A stretch of 64,000 nt of DNA from JBJXFE01 sp046153875 (GCA_046153875.1 JBJXFE010000063.1:62001-126000); one strand, 5' to 3'. Positions 35,195 to 43,727 are shown, counted from the stretch's first letter. The notes: a model not told the origin generated them from the letters alone. Numbers and translations are program-made.

Positions 35195-36694
35195 ATGAGT
35201 CGCATCAATACGAACGTCACGTCGCTCATCGCCCAGCGCGTCCTGGGGTTGAACAGCGTGGGGCTGACCCGGTCGCTCGAACGGCTGAGCACGGGTCTCA
35301 AGATCAACCGCGGCAAGGACGACCCCGCCGGGTTGATCGCGTCGGAGAACCTGCGGTCGGATATGAAGGCCATCGGCGCCGCCATCTCCAACGCCGAGCG
35401 CGCCGACCAGGTCGTGAACATCGCCGAAGGCGGCCTGCAGGAGGTCTCGAGCCTCCTCACCGAGCTCCAGGGCCTCGTGACGGCGACGGCCAGCAAGGCC
35501 GGCCTGTCCGACGCGGAGCGTGAGGCGAACCAGCTCCAGATCGACTCGATCCTCCAGACCATCGACCGCATCGCGTCATCGACGTCGTTCCAGGGCATCA
35601 AGCTCCTGAACGGTAACTTCGACTACAAGGTCGAGAACGTGGACTCCGGCGTCACCGACTACCGCGTCAACGGCGCCAAGTTCAGCGGCGACTCCCTCGC
35701 CGTGGACGTCGTCGTCACCGGCTCGGCCCAGCAGGCCGGCCTGTTCCTGTCGTTCGACGGCGCCGCGATCGACCTGAACGCGACGTCCTCGTTCACGTTC
35801 GAGATCGCCGGCAGCCTCGGCAGCCGCGAACTGACCTTCAGCTCCGGCACCACGCTCGCCAGCATCGAGGCCGCGATCAACTCGTTCACCGACGTGACGG
35901 GCGTCACCGCGACCGCCTCGGGCACCGGCATCAAGCTTACCAGCGACAGCTTCGGCTCGGATGAGTTCGTCACCGTGACCGTGACGGACGACGGCGGCGC
36001 CGCCGGCGACGGCATCTTCCAGCTCGCTGCGGCCAACTTCAACGCGTCGCAGACCAGCGGCGCGACGACGTTCGCCACCTCCGACAACGGCATCACGGAT
36101 GAGGGCGTGGACCTCGGCGCCACGATCAACGGCATCGCGGCCACCAGCAAGGGCAAGACCGCCCGCATCAACACCGACTTCCTCGACGTCTCCGTCACGC
36201 TCGACACGACCACGGCCCAGTCGCTCGCGGCCGTCGACGCCTTCGACATCAGCGGCGGCGGCGCCGACTTCCAGCTCGCGGCGAAGGTCGACATCGCCGG
36301 CAAGGTGAGCATGGGCGTCAGCGACGTGGCCACCCGCAAGCTGGGCAACAGCGATGTCGGGTTCCTCGACGACCTGGGGTCCGGCAAGGACTTCAACGTC
36401 GTCGCCGGCACCGATCTGAACGGCGCCCAGAAGGTCATCAGCGAGGCCATCGAGCAGGTCTCGGCCCTCCGCGGCCGGCTCGGCGCCTTCCAGAAGAACA
36501 CGGTCGGCGCCACGATCCGCAGCCTGGGGATCTCCGCCGAGAACACCGCGGCCGCCGAGAGCGTCATCCGCGACGCCGACTTCGCCGCCGAGACCGCCCA
36601 GCTCACGCGGTCGCAGATCCTGGTCTCCGCCTCGACCAACGTCCTGGCCCTGGCCAACACCCAGCCTCAGACCGTCCTCCAGCTCCTCGGCTAA
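35195..36694 (+). CDS. fliC: Flagellin (second of two)
   Basis: 499 residues with conserved ends: MSRINTNVTSLIAQRVLGLN, LERLSTGLKINRGKDDPAGL (about 28-47) and a C-terminus ending ANTQPQTVLQLLG. The variable middle (about 165-390) is rich in Ser, Thr, Gly and Asp and contains a module with FEIAGSLGSRELTFSSGTTL. That module is clearly shared with the truncated flagellin-like protein at 62752. Monocistronic between two terminators. Having two different flagellins suggests a composite filament or alternative expression. Confidence 0.96.
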   Translation: MSRINTNVTSLIAQRVLGLNSVGLTRSLERLSTGLKINRGKDDPAGLIASENLRSDMKAIGAAISNAERADQVVNIAEGGLQEVSSLLTELQGLVTATASKAGLSDAEREANQLQIDSILQTIDRIASSTSFQGIKLLNGNFDYKVENVDSGVTDYRVNGAKFSGDSLAVDVVVTGSAQQAGLFLSFDGAAIDLNATSSFTFEIAGSLGSRELTFSSGTTLASIEAAINSFTDVTGVTATASGTGIKLTSDSFGSDEFVTVTVTDDGGAAGDGIFQLAAANFNASQTSGATTFATSDNGITDEGVDLGATINGIAATSKGKTARINTDFLDVSVTLDTTTAQSLAAVDAFDISGGGADFQLAAKVDIAGKVSMGVSDVATRKLGNSDVGFLDDLGSGKDFNVVAGTDLNGAQKVISEAIEQVSALRGRLGAFQKNTVGATIRSLGISAENTAAAESVIRDADFAAETAQLTRSQILVSASTNVLALANTQPQTVLQLLG

Positions 36695-36727
36695 ACCCCG
36701 AGCGCTGAGAGACGGCAAGTCCGCAAC

Positions 36728-36761
36728 CCGCCCCGGTCGAAAGACCGGGGCGGTTTTTTTT
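36728..36761 (+). terminator. Intrinsic terminator after the second flagellin
   Basis: CCGCCCCGGTC (36728-36738) pairs with GACCGGGGCGG (36743-36753) around a GAAA tetraloop, followed by eight Ts. A textbook strong terminator. Confidence 0.95.
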
Positions 36762-36828
36762 GAGCCATCCGCATTGAGCAACGGGCAACTGGCCGGGCGC
36801 GGCGCGACAGGCCGATGAATGGCGTGCC

Positions 36829-37857
36829 GTGTCCGCCGCCGTAAGATCACGACGCCAACCCCGTGCCCCGGCCCGTCGCGGCCGTCGCCCGCGGCTCCCG
36901 CACGACGCCGGGCCCTTCGAACCCGTCCGGCACGATTTCTTGACCTTCCTCCGCATCGAGTGCGGCGCGGCCGGCAACACCATCGCCGCGTACGACCGCG
37001 ACCTGCTCGACCTGTTCGCCGACCTCTCGGCCGCGGGGGTCACGACGCCCGCGGGCATCACGCCGCGCCACCTGACCACGCACCTGGCCGGCCTCAAGAG
37101 CCGACGCGGCATGGCGGGGTCGTCGGTCCTGCGTCATCTGGCGACCATCCGCGTCTTCTGCCGCTGGCTGGTGGGGCGCGGACACCTGGCGGAGAACCCC
37201 TCCGACATCCTCGACCGGCCCACGCGGTGGAAGAACCTGCCCGACGTGCTCTCGCCGCGGCAGCTCAAGGGGCTGATCGAAGAGGGGACGAGGGAGCGGC
37301 ACGACGCGAAGGCGGTGGCGGAGGTGCGGCCCGCCGGCGATCCACTCAGGCTGCACCTGCGCGACCGGGCGCTGCTGGAACTCATGTACGCCAGCGGGCT
37401 GCGGGCCTCGGAAGCCGCCGGGCTCGGCATCAACGACTACGCCGCGACCCTCGGCGTCGTCCGCGTCACGGGCAAGGGGAACAAGCAGCGTCTCGTTCCG
37501 GCGGGCAAGCCCGCGCGGGCCGCGATCGACCGATACCTGGACGAGTGCAGGCCAATCCTCGCGCGGAACGCGCCGCGCGAATCGGGTCGTCTCTTCCTCT
37601 CGCGCACCGGCCGACCGATCGAGCGCGTTGCCGTCTGGCAGATCGTCAAGCGTGCGGCGGCCGCCGCGGGCATGACCGGCGTCCACCCCCACATGCTCCG
37701 CCACAGCTTCGCCACGCACCTGCTCGCGGGCGGCGCGGACCTGCGCGTCGTGCAGGAGCTTCTCGGGCACGCCGACATCGCCACCACGCAGATCTATACC
37801 CACGTGGACCGCTCGCGCCTCAAGAGCGTCCACCGCAAGTTCCATCCGAGGGGATGA
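36829..37857 (+). CDS. xerD: Tyrosine recombinase XerD/XerC-like
   Basis: 342 residues from a GTG at 36829; the first about 30 residues are Arg/Pro-rich and the true start may be later. The N-terminal SAM-like domain (VRHDFLTFLRIECGAAGNTIAAYDRD) and the catalytic domain are complete. Catalytic residues: Arg in ASGLRASEA, Lys in TGKGNKQR, His-x-x-Arg in HMLRHSFATHLL, His in LLGHADI and Tyr in TTQIYTHVD. XerC/XerD resolve chromosome dimers at dif. No second recombinase or integrase features are adjacent, so this is the housekeeping type rather than a phage integrase. Confidence 0.92.
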   Translation: MSAAVRSRRQPRAPARRGRRPRLPHDAGPFEPVRHDFLTFLRIECGAAGNTIAAYDRDLLDLFADLSAAGVTTPAGITPRHLTTHLAGLKSRRGMAGSSVLRHLATIRVFCRWLVGRGHLAENPSDILDRPTRWKNLPDVLSPRQLKGLIEEGTRERHDAKAVAEVRPAGDPLRLHLRDRALLELMYASGLRASEAAGLGINDYAATLGVVRVTGKGNKQRLVPAGKPARAAIDRYLDECRPILARNAPRESGRLFLSRTGRPIERVAVWQIVKRAAAAAGMTGVHPHMLRHSFATHLLAGGADLRVVQELLGHADIATTQIYTHVDRSRLKSVHRKFHPRG

Positions 37858-37895
37858 CGGGCGCGACGCCCGCACGCGCGATCACGCCGTCGGGG

Positions 37896-38267
37896 TCATG
37901 CCTGCGGGATGGTCGGCCGACCGCGCTGCCCGGCCTTCTTCCAGTGCCCGAACGCGCTCTCGCGGTCGGGGAACTCGCGCGTGTAGAACACCACGCGCGA
38001 CGCACCGATCTCCAGCTCGTCGCCGTCCACCAGCTCGATCTCGGTGGTGAGCCCACGCCCGTTGATCCGCGTGCCGTTCGCGCTCTTCATGTCCAGCGCC
38101 ACGTACCCGCCTTTGTCCGTCTTGCGCACCTGCACGTGCTTGCGGCTTACCTTCTCATCCGTGACCTGGATGGTCGCGCCCTCGTCGCGCCCGATCACCA
38201 CCGTGCGCGTGCCCAGCGGGTAGTAGCTGCCCTCGTTGGGCCCGGAAACGACGACGAGTGAGGCCAT
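37896..38267 (-). CDS. FHA-domain protein
   Basis: 123 residues that are almost entirely one forkhead-associated domain, a phosphothreonine-binding module. The signature residues are present: GRDEGATIQV (26-35), SRKHVQV (41-47) and NGTRINGR (64-71). No kinase or second domain is attached. It faces xerD tail to tail and lies 65 bases downstream of thrS on the same strand. Its signalling partner is unknown. Confidence 0.9.
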   Translation of the reverse strand: MASLVVVSGPNEGSYYPLGTRTVVIGRDEGATIQVTDEKVSRKHVQVRKTDKGGYVALDMKSANGTRINGRGLTTEIELVDGDELEIGASRVVFYTREFPDRESAFGHWKKAGQRGRPTIPQA

Positions 38268-38332
38268 GCGTGCGGCTCCGCGTTGCGTAGAGGGAAGGTA
38301 CCGCGCGGAGGGCCGACTGACAAGCCGTTTGC

Positions 38333-40567
38333 TTACGCGCGCGGTTCTTCGGGCACCGCGACGGCCCGGGTTTCGCCGCGGGATTCGATCTCTCCCCGCA
38401 GCGCGGCCACAAACGCGCCCAGCCCCATCGCTCCCAGGTCCCTCTGTACGCCGCGGGCACGGACCGAGACCTCGCTCTTCTCCTCGTCCCGCGGGCCGAC
38501 CACCAGCAGGTACGGGATTTTCCACTCCGTCGCGGCCTTGATCTTCGCCTGGATCCGCTCGCCGCTCGCGTCGAGGGTTGCCCGCGCCCCCGCCTCCTGC
38601 AGCGCCGCCAGCACCCGGCGCGCGTACCCCTCGCTCTTCTCGCTGATCGGCAGCACGCGGACCTGCTCCGGCGCGAGCCACGCCGGGAACGCCCCCGCGA
38701 AGTGCTCGATCAGCACGCCGCAGAACCGCTCCATGCTGCCGAACGGCGCGCGGTGGATCACCACCGGACGATGGGCCTGATTGTCCGGCCCGATGTACGA
38801 CAGGTCGAACCGCAGCGCCATGTTGTAATCGACCTGCACGGTCCCGAGCTGCCACTCGCGACCGATCACGTCCTTGACCACGAAGTCGATTTTGGGTCCA
38901 TAGAACGCGGCCTCGCCCTGCTCCTTGTTGAACGGCACGCCGAGCGACTCGGCCGCGGCGATGCACGCCGCCTCGGCCTTGTCCCAGCTCTCCCTCGCCC
39001 CGGTGTACTTCGCCGCGTTCGCGTCGCGCAGACCGACCCGCACGCGGTACTCCTTCATCCCCAGCACGCGGAAGATCACCTTCACCAGTTCCAGGCACCC
39101 CTGGATCTCCGCGGGGATCTGGTCCTCGGTGCAGAAGAGGTGCGCGTCGTCCTGGGTGAAGCCGCGGACGCGGGTCAGGCCGTTGAGCTCGCCCGACTGC
39201 TCCCAGCGATAGACAGTGCCGAACTCAGCCAGACGCACCGGCATGTCGCGGTACGAGTGCGGCGCGCTCGCGAAGATCTTCGCGTGGTGCGGGCAGTTCA
39301 TCGGCTTGAGCATGAACCCCTCGATCAGCTGGTCGTCGGGTTTCACGCGGTCCGCGGCGATGGTCTGCGCCTTGGTCCGCTCATTGATCCCCGCGGCCAG
39401 CCGTGCGCTCACGGCCTCGACGCGGTTCATCATCTCGGCGCAGGTGCAGCCCGCCTTCGAGAGCTCCTCGAGGGCGTTGCGCTCGATGATCGGCGCGAAC
39501 TGGCTGTCCTTGTAGTAGGGGAAGTGCCCGCTGGTCTTGTAGAGTTCCAGCCGCCCGATGTGCGGCGTGAAGACCTCGGTGTACCCCTGCTTCTTCAGCT
39601 CCGACCCGATGAAGTTCTGGAGTTCCTTGCGCACAATCGAGCCGTTGGGGGTCCAGAGAATGAGCCCCTGCCCCACGTCCTCGTCGATGTGGAACAGCCG
39701 CAGGGCCCTGCCGATCACGCGATGGTCGCGGTGCTTGGCCTCGTCCTGCTGCTTGAGGTACGCGTCGAGCTCTTCCTGAGTGGCGAAGGCGGTGCCGTAA
39801 ACGCGGGTGAGGCGGTCGGAGTTCTCGTCCCCGTGCCAGTAGCTCGACGCGAGCGACATAACGCGCGCAGCGCCGATCCGGCCGGTGCTCGGCACGTGCG
39901 GCCCGCGGCACAAGTCTTCCCAGTTCTGGCCGGGGACGCCGGTGGCGTAGAACGACAGACTCTCAGGGCGATGCTCTCCGGCCGGTGCACCCTGTGCGAC
40001 GGGCTTGCCGCTGACGTAGACGGAACTGGGAATGCCGAGCGCCCGCTCCGCGTTGTCCAGCTTGTACTTGTTCCCTTCAGCACGCAGCTTCCGCAGTCCC
40101 TCGTCCGATCGTACATCCACGCGAGCGAAGGCACGATTCTCCCCGATGATCGCCGCCATCCGCTGGTTGATCTTGTCAAAGTCGTCGCTCGACAGCTTCT
40201 TCCCCTCCGGCACGTACATGTCGTAAAAGAACCCGGTGTCGGTCGGCGGTCCATACGCCAGCAGCACGTCCTTGCCGATCACGTCCTGAATCGCCTCCGC
40301 CATCACATGCGCGGCCGAATGCCGAATCAGGGTCAGCGCTTCGGGGCTGGTGGGTTGGCCGGGCTTGGCCGACGTGATGAGCGCGACCTTCGCGTCCCGA
40401 TCGATCACGTGCGACAGGTCGCGGGCCTCGAAGCCCGACCCATAGTCCACCTTCACCGCCAGCGCGGCCTTGGCGAGCCCGGCGCCGATGGAGGCAGCCA
40501 CTTCCAGCCCGGTCACGGGCTTGTCAAAGCTCTTGGTCTTGCCGTCGGGAAGGGTGACGGTGGGCAT
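38333..40567 (-). CDS. thrS: Threonyl-tRNA synthetase
   Basis: 744 residues, about 100 longer than E. coli ThrS. N-terminal TGS domain (MPTVTLPDGKTKSF), editing domain with HSAAHVMAEA and later CRGPHVPS as zinc/catalytic His-Cys motifs, then the class II core: motif 2 YRWEQSGELNGLTRVRGFTQDDAHLF, zinc ligand Cys in MLKPMNCPHH, and motif 3 HRAPFGSMERF. The C-terminal anticodon-binding domain is complete. An insert of about 50 residues sits before MLKPMNCPHH. AGGA lies seven bases before the ATG. It is the second gene after a zinc-ribbon gene, and both lie behind a possible Thr-leader attenuator. Confidence 0.97.
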   Translation of the reverse strand: MPTVTLPDGKTKSFDKPVTGLEVAASIGAGLAKAALAVKVDYGSGFEARDLSHVIDRDAKVALITSAKPGQPTSPEALTLIRHSAAHVMAEAIQDVIGKDVLLAYGPPTDTGFFYDMYVPEGKKLSSDDFDKINQRMAAIIGENRAFARVDVRSDEGLRKLRAEGNKYKLDNAERALGIPSSVYVSGKPVAQGAPAGEHRPESLSFYATGVPGQNWEDLCRGPHVPSTGRIGAARVMSLASSYWHGDENSDRLTRVYGTAFATQEELDAYLKQQDEAKHRDHRVIGRALRLFHIDEDVGQGLILWTPNGSIVRKELQNFIGSELKKQGYTEVFTPHIGRLELYKTSGHFPYYKDSQFAPIIERNALEELSKAGCTCAEMMNRVEAVSARLAAGINERTKAQTIAADRVKPDDQLIEGFMLKPMNCPHHAKIFASAPHSYRDMPVRLAEFGTVYRWEQSGELNGLTRVRGFTQDDAHLFCTEDQIPAEIQGCLELVKVIFRVLGMKEYRVRVGLRDANAAKYTGARESWDKAEAACIAAAESLGVPFNKEQGEAAFYGPKIDFVVKDVIGREWQLGTVQVDYNMALRFDLSYIGPDNQAHRPVVIHRAPFGSMERFCGVLIEHFAGAFPAWLAPEQVRVLPISEKSEGYARRVLAALQEAGARATLDASGERIQAKIKAATEWKIPYLLVVGPRDEEKSEVSVRARGVQRDLGAMGLGAFVAALRGEIESRGETRAVAVPEEPRA

Positions 40568-40681
40568 GAGTGGGTCCTGGGAAGAGGGTCAGATCAGCGG
40601 AGCACCAAAGCATGAGATCAGCAAAGCAGCACATCGATTGCGGCGGCACACGCCGCGGCAGGCGTCGAGGCCGGGACGCGG

Positions 40682-40915
40682 TCACGTCTGATCGAACGCG
40701 TACAGGCGCAGTGCGTGGCATTCGGGGCAGCGATAGGCCGTGACCTTCAGGCCCCGCTTGAGCTGAGAGGACTTTGCTTCCCCCGTCCACAAGCTCGATT
40801 CGGGCTCGCCCCCGCACCATCGCGGCAGATGGATGGAGTTGAGGTGCCCGAGATCGGTCAGGAACCCGGGCTGCATGTCCTTCTGGCAGACGAGACAAAC
40901 GGGTTGCTTGGCCAT
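40682..40915 (-). CDS. Small zinc-ribbon protein upstream of thrS
   Basis: 77 residues with two zinc knuckles, CLVCQ near 7-11 and CPECHALRLY near 63-72. A central WCGGEPESSLW segment resembles the DUF6487-type zinc-ribbon family found in planctomycetes and firmicutes. No catalytic motif. ATG at 40915 follows AAAGGG by a few bases and lies about 30 nt after the hairpin at 40950-40976. Same strand as thrS, 114 bases before it. Confidence 0.75.
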   Translation of the reverse strand: MAKQPVCLVCQKDMQPGFLTDLGHLNSIHLPRWCGGEPESSLWTGEAKSSQLKRGLKVTAYRCPECHALRLYAFDQT

Positions 40916-40940
40916 GGCGAAAGGCCCTTTGAAGTCTGAT

Positions 40941-40976
40941 GAGAATAAAGAAGCCCGGCTCGTTCGGCCGGGCTTC
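40941..40976 (-). terminator. Intrinsic terminator between the Thr-rich leader ORF and the thrS operon
   Basis: On the minus strand GAAGCCCGGC (40976-40967) pairs perfectly with GCCGGGCTTC (40959-40950) around a 7-nt loop and is followed by TTTATTCTC. No complete protein gene precedes it on this strand; only the 16-residue leader ORF does. That placement is what an attenuator terminator would have. Confidence 0.75.
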
Positions 40977-41008
40977 GCAGGGTGCTACGTCTCGCTCGCG
41001 GGTCCAGC

Positions 41009-41059
41009 CTACCCGGAGCGAGCGGTCGTCGTCGTCGTGCTGCGCGTGGCCGGGCTCAT
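41009..41059 (-). CDS. Thr-rich 16-residue leader peptide, candidate attenuator of thrS
   Basis: The minus-strand ATG at 41059 opens MSPATRSTTTTTARSG and a TAG. Six of 16 codons are Thr, five of them consecutive (ACG ACG ACG ACG ACC). The ORF ends 32 bases before a U-tailed terminator hairpin, and the next genes are the zinc-ribbon gene and thrS. This matches the plan of leader-peptide attenuators such as thrL or pheM. A hairpin CTCGCTC/GAGCGAG spans the codons just after the Thr run and the region after the stop. Leader codons 1-4 contain AGCCCGGCC, identical to the 5' arm of the terminator. The ribosome site is weak, and chance cannot be excluded. Confidence 0.5.
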   Translation of the reverse strand: MSPATRSTTTTTARSG

Positions 41060-41190
41060 GACCCAACCGTAGGCCCCGGACGCCGCATCGGCCAGCAGTG
41101 GTGGCTCCGCACGAACGGCCCTGCCTCCCAGTCGCTCATCCGTGTCCTCCGCGAGGGACCGAGGAGTTTTCCCGAACTTCAGGGCGGCGC

Positions 41191-41219
41191 TTGACGAATA
41201 TATCTGGACGCGATATATT
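41191..41219 (+). promoter_or_regulatory. padR promoter with overlapping operator palindrome
   Basis: TTGACG (41191-41196), a 17-bp spacer and TATATT (41214-41219) make a near-ideal sigma-70 promoter. The spacer and -10 are covered by a perfect inverted repeat AATATATC-N7-GATATATT (41197-41219). Such an AT-rich palindrome between -35 and -10 is expected for an autorepressing PadR. The start codon lies 41 nt downstream of the -10. Confidence 0.8.
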
Positions 41220-41260
41220 GGCCCTAGAGCGGGTCCGCGAACCCGCCCGGGAGCAACCCC

Positions 41261-41623
41261 GTGGTCTGGCGCAACGAGCCCAGGGAATCCATCGAACTGG
41301 TGGTCCTCTCCCTCCTGGCCGAGGGCGCCCGCCACGGCTACGGCATCCTGAAGGAAGTCGCCGCCCGCTCCGAGGGGCAGGTGCGGCTCGGGCCGGGCGT
41401 GCTCTACCCGCTGCTCAAGTCGCTCGAGTCGGGCGGGCTCGTGGCCGGGTCGTGGGAGACCGTGCGGGCCGAGGAGGGCGAGGGCGAGGGCCGCCGCCGC
41501 AAGTGGTACCGGCTGACGCCCAAGGGCCGAAAGCGTCTGGACCAGCGTCTGGCCGCCCACCGCCGCTATCGCGCGCTCATCGACGCCCTGACCGGGCGCA
41601 CCGGCGAGGAGGCGTCGTCGTGA
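41261..41623 (+). CDS. PadR-family transcriptional regulator
   Basis: 120 residues, GTG start with GGGAG seven bases upstream. The winged helix is clear: ELVVLSLLAEGARHGYGILKEV (about 12-33), then LGPGVLYPLLKSLESGGLV (about 43-61) and WYRLTPKGRKRL. The C-terminal helix for dimerisation is short. It most likely represses its own promoter through the palindrome at 41197-41219 and thereby the overlapping downstream gene. The PadR plus HAAS-domain pairing is common in several phyla; the effector is unknown. Confidence 0.92.
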   Translation: MVWRNEPRESIELVVLSLLAEGARHGYGILKEVAARSEGQVRLGPGVLYPLLKSLESGGLVAGSWETVRAEEGEGEGRRRKWYRLTPKGRKRLDQRLAAHRRYRALIDALTGRTGEEASS

Positions 41624-43020
41624 TCGCGACCCACCCGCCGACGGTCCCGCCTTCACCGCCGCCCGCGCCGCCGTCTGCTCAGGTCGCCCGCGACGACGAC
41701 GCGATCGCCACCTGGCTGGACCTGTTCGCGCGCCTGCTGAACCTTCCTGAACACGATGCGCGGGACATCCGCGATGAGATCGAGACGCACCTGCGCGAGC
41801 GGGTGCGGGACATGCTGGTCGAGGGTGTGGACGAACACGAGGCGGTCCGCCGGGCCGTCGCGGAACTGGGCGGCGCGGCAACGCTCGCCCGCAGGTTCCG
41901 CGCCGCCGGTCGCGGACATCGAAGGAGATTAGCGATGAACATGGCGATGCTGTCAGCGGCCGGGGGGGCGATGGTCCTGAGCGTGGTGGCGGTTTCCCGT
42001 CCGGGCGGCGTGGAGGCGGGCGCCCCGGCGGTGCGCCATCAGGTCTACCAGCCCGCGACCCGGGCCCCGCGGGACGCGGGCCCGAAATCCCCGTCGATCA
42101 CGGCGAACGACGCGAGCCTCGAGGACGTCTTCAACCTGCTCACCGACGGCTTGAAGACGCCGATGACGGTGCGCTGGGCGAGCCTGGGCGAGGCCGGCCT
42201 CGATCGCGAAGCCAGGCTCAATGTCCATGTGCCGCCGGGCGCGATCGAGGGCGCGTTCGACGCGCTCAACGACGCCCTGGCCGCGGCCGGGCAGGGCGAC
42301 GCGGCCCTCGACCATCGGACCGAAGACGGTGTGATCGTTGTAGCCACCCGCGCATACTTCGACCGCCGCGAGTCGGTTCTGGCGGCCTATGACATCGAGC
42401 CGGTGGCCGCCGCGGGCGTGGACTGCGGGGAGTTGGTCCAGGTGATCACCCAGTTCGTCGATCCCGACGGCTGGAAGCAGAACGGGGGCGATCTGGCGAC
42501 GATGACCATCGTCGGCCCGCGGCTCTTCGTCCAGGCGCCGCCGAGGTTCCACGAGGGCGTGAAGTGGTTCATCGCCCAGCTCTCGCCCGAGCCCCAGCCG
42601 CGGGCCGACGCCGCGGGGAACGATGCTCCGGCCGCGGATGATCCGTTGGTCAGGCTCGAGCAGCGCCGGGGGGCGATCCGTCGAAGCGACCAGGTGATGC
42701 TCAGCCCGGAGCTCACCGTCAACGTCCGTCCGACGATGCCGCTCGCGGGGAGGTTCCTCGAGCAGGTTTTGGCCGAGCAGCTCCTGCCCGTGGAGCCCAC
42801 CTTCCGCGCGATCCCGCTGATGCACACCTCGGCCGACGCCGTCCACACTGCGGTGCAGGCGGTGGCCGCGAGCGTGGACGGCTCGGGGCTGAAGATCCTG
42901 AGCGACCATATGCGCAACTCGGTGATCGTGCAGGGATCGGCCGAGCAGGTCGAGGCCGCGGCCCAGGCGATCGCCAAGATGGACGAGCTGGTGCGGGTGC
43001 TCAAGGAAGGCCCGCGCTGA
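41620..43020 (+). CDS. HAAS-domain membrane protein with secretin-N-like repeats
   Basis: 466 residues. GTG start overlaps the padR stop (GTGA) and has GAGGAGG eight bases upstream. Residues about 25-95 are a HAAS/permease-prefix domain (EHDARDIRDEIETHLRERV and EAVRRAVAELGGAATLARRF), the usual PadR partner. One membrane helix (about 105-125) follows. The outside part contains a region like an STN/secretin short domain (ASLEDVFNLLTDGLKTPMTV near 165) and a final region like a secretin N/NolW domain (ILSDHMRNSVIVQGSAEQVEAAAQAIAKMD). No secretin pore domain is present. The combination is unusual; a cell-envelope sensory role controlled by PadR is my inference. Confidence 0.8.
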   Translation: MIATHPPTVPPSPPPAPPSAQVARDDDAIATWLDLFARLLNLPEHDARDIRDEIETHLRERVRDMLVEGVDEHEAVRRAVAELGGAATLARRFRAAGRGHRRRLAMNMAMLSAAGGAMVLSVVAVSRPGGVEAGAPAVRHQVYQPATRAPRDAGPKSPSITANDASLEDVFNLLTDGLKTPMTVRWASLGEAGLDREARLNVHVPPGAIEGAFDALNDALAAAGQGDAALDHRTEDGVIVVATRAYFDRRESVLAAYDIEPVAAAGVDCGELVQVITQFVDPDGWKQNGGDLATMTIVGPRLFVQAPPRFHEGVKWFIAQLSPEPQPRADAAGNDAPAADDPLVRLEQRRGAIRRSDQVMLSPELTVNVRPTMPLAGRFLEQVLAEQLLPVEPTFRAIPLMHTSADAVHTAVQAVAASVDGSGLKILSDHMRNSVIVQGSAEQVEAAAQAIAKMDELVRVLKEGPR

Positions 43021-43193
43021 CCGGCGGCTCGGACACACAATGCGCTGGATGTCCTGCATCGAATCCGTGCTGGTGAGGGCTCCAGCAGCCCGCACCCGCC
43101 CGCTCATTTGACGACCGCGGCTCCATGAGCGACCATACCCGTGGGGTGTCGGTGGGGACCGGCACCTACCCCTCGGGCCGTGGGAGCCGCCGC

Positions 43194-43682
43194 GTGATCT
43201 GTCCGTACTGCGGGCACAACGACGACAAGGTGATCGACAGCCGGTCGAGCGACGGCGGGCGCGTCATCCGTCGCCGCCGCCAGTGCCTGAAGTGCTCAAA
43301 GCGATTCACGACCTACGAGCGCGTCGAGCAGACGGCCCGGCTCATCGTCGTCAAGCGCGACGGCCGGCGCGAACCCTTCGACCGCGAGAACATCCTCGCG
43401 GGGATTCACGCGGCGTGCGGCAAGAGGCCGATCCCCGAACCCGTGCGCCAGAAAGTGGTGGACGAGGTCGAGGAAGAACTGCACCGCGAGTTCGAGCGCG
43501 AGGTGGATTCGCGGACGATCGGCGAGCGCGTGATGACGCGCCTGCGGGCTGTCGACGACGTTGCGTACTTCCGCTTCGCCAGCGAGTACCTGGACTTCAA
43601 GGACGTCAAGGACATGAAGCAGGAGCTCGAGGCGATCGCCACGCGGGTCAAGGACGTGCGCGAACAGCAGGCGTTGTTCTGA
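43194..43682 (+). CDS. nrdR: Transcriptional repressor NrdR
   Basis: NrdR binds NrdR boxes and represses ribonucleotide reductase genes according to ATP/dATP level. The zinc ribbon CPYCGHNDDKVIDSR ... CLKCSKRFTTYERVE and the ATP-cone (IVVKRDGRREPFDRENILAGI) are complete. I prefer the GTG at 43194, preceded by GGGAG, because family members start Met-x-Cys-Pro; this gives 162 residues. The ATG at 43125 would add 23 residues not seen in the family. No nrd gene is adjacent. Confidence 0.93.
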   Translation: MICPYCGHNDDKVIDSRSSDGGRVIRRRRQCLKCSKRFTTYERVEQTARLIVVKRDGRREPFDRENILAGIHAACGKRPIPEPVRQKVVDEVEEELHREFEREVDSRTIGERVMTRLRAVDDVAYFRFASEYLDFKDVKDMKQELEAIATRVKDVREQQALF

Positions 43683-43721
43683 GCGAGAGACGACGACACG
43701 CAGTGGCGGGGGAGACGGGGC

Positions 43722-43727
43722 TAACCT
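43722..43727 (+). promoter_or_regulatory. TANNNT box for a probable leaderless start
   Basis: TAACCT ends six bases before the ATG at 43734, which has no recognisable Shine-Dalgarno sequence. Confidence 0.35.

Noticed and set aside
36829..37857. Tyrosine recombinase as a phage or integron integrase
   Set aside because: No att repeats, tRNA target or phage genes nearby; the sequence and context fit housekeeping XerD.
40568..40681. T-box element directly before thrS
   Set aside because: No T-box sequence (UGGNACCGCG) or specifier stem in this gap; the regulatory signal lies upstream of the zinc-ribbon gene instead.
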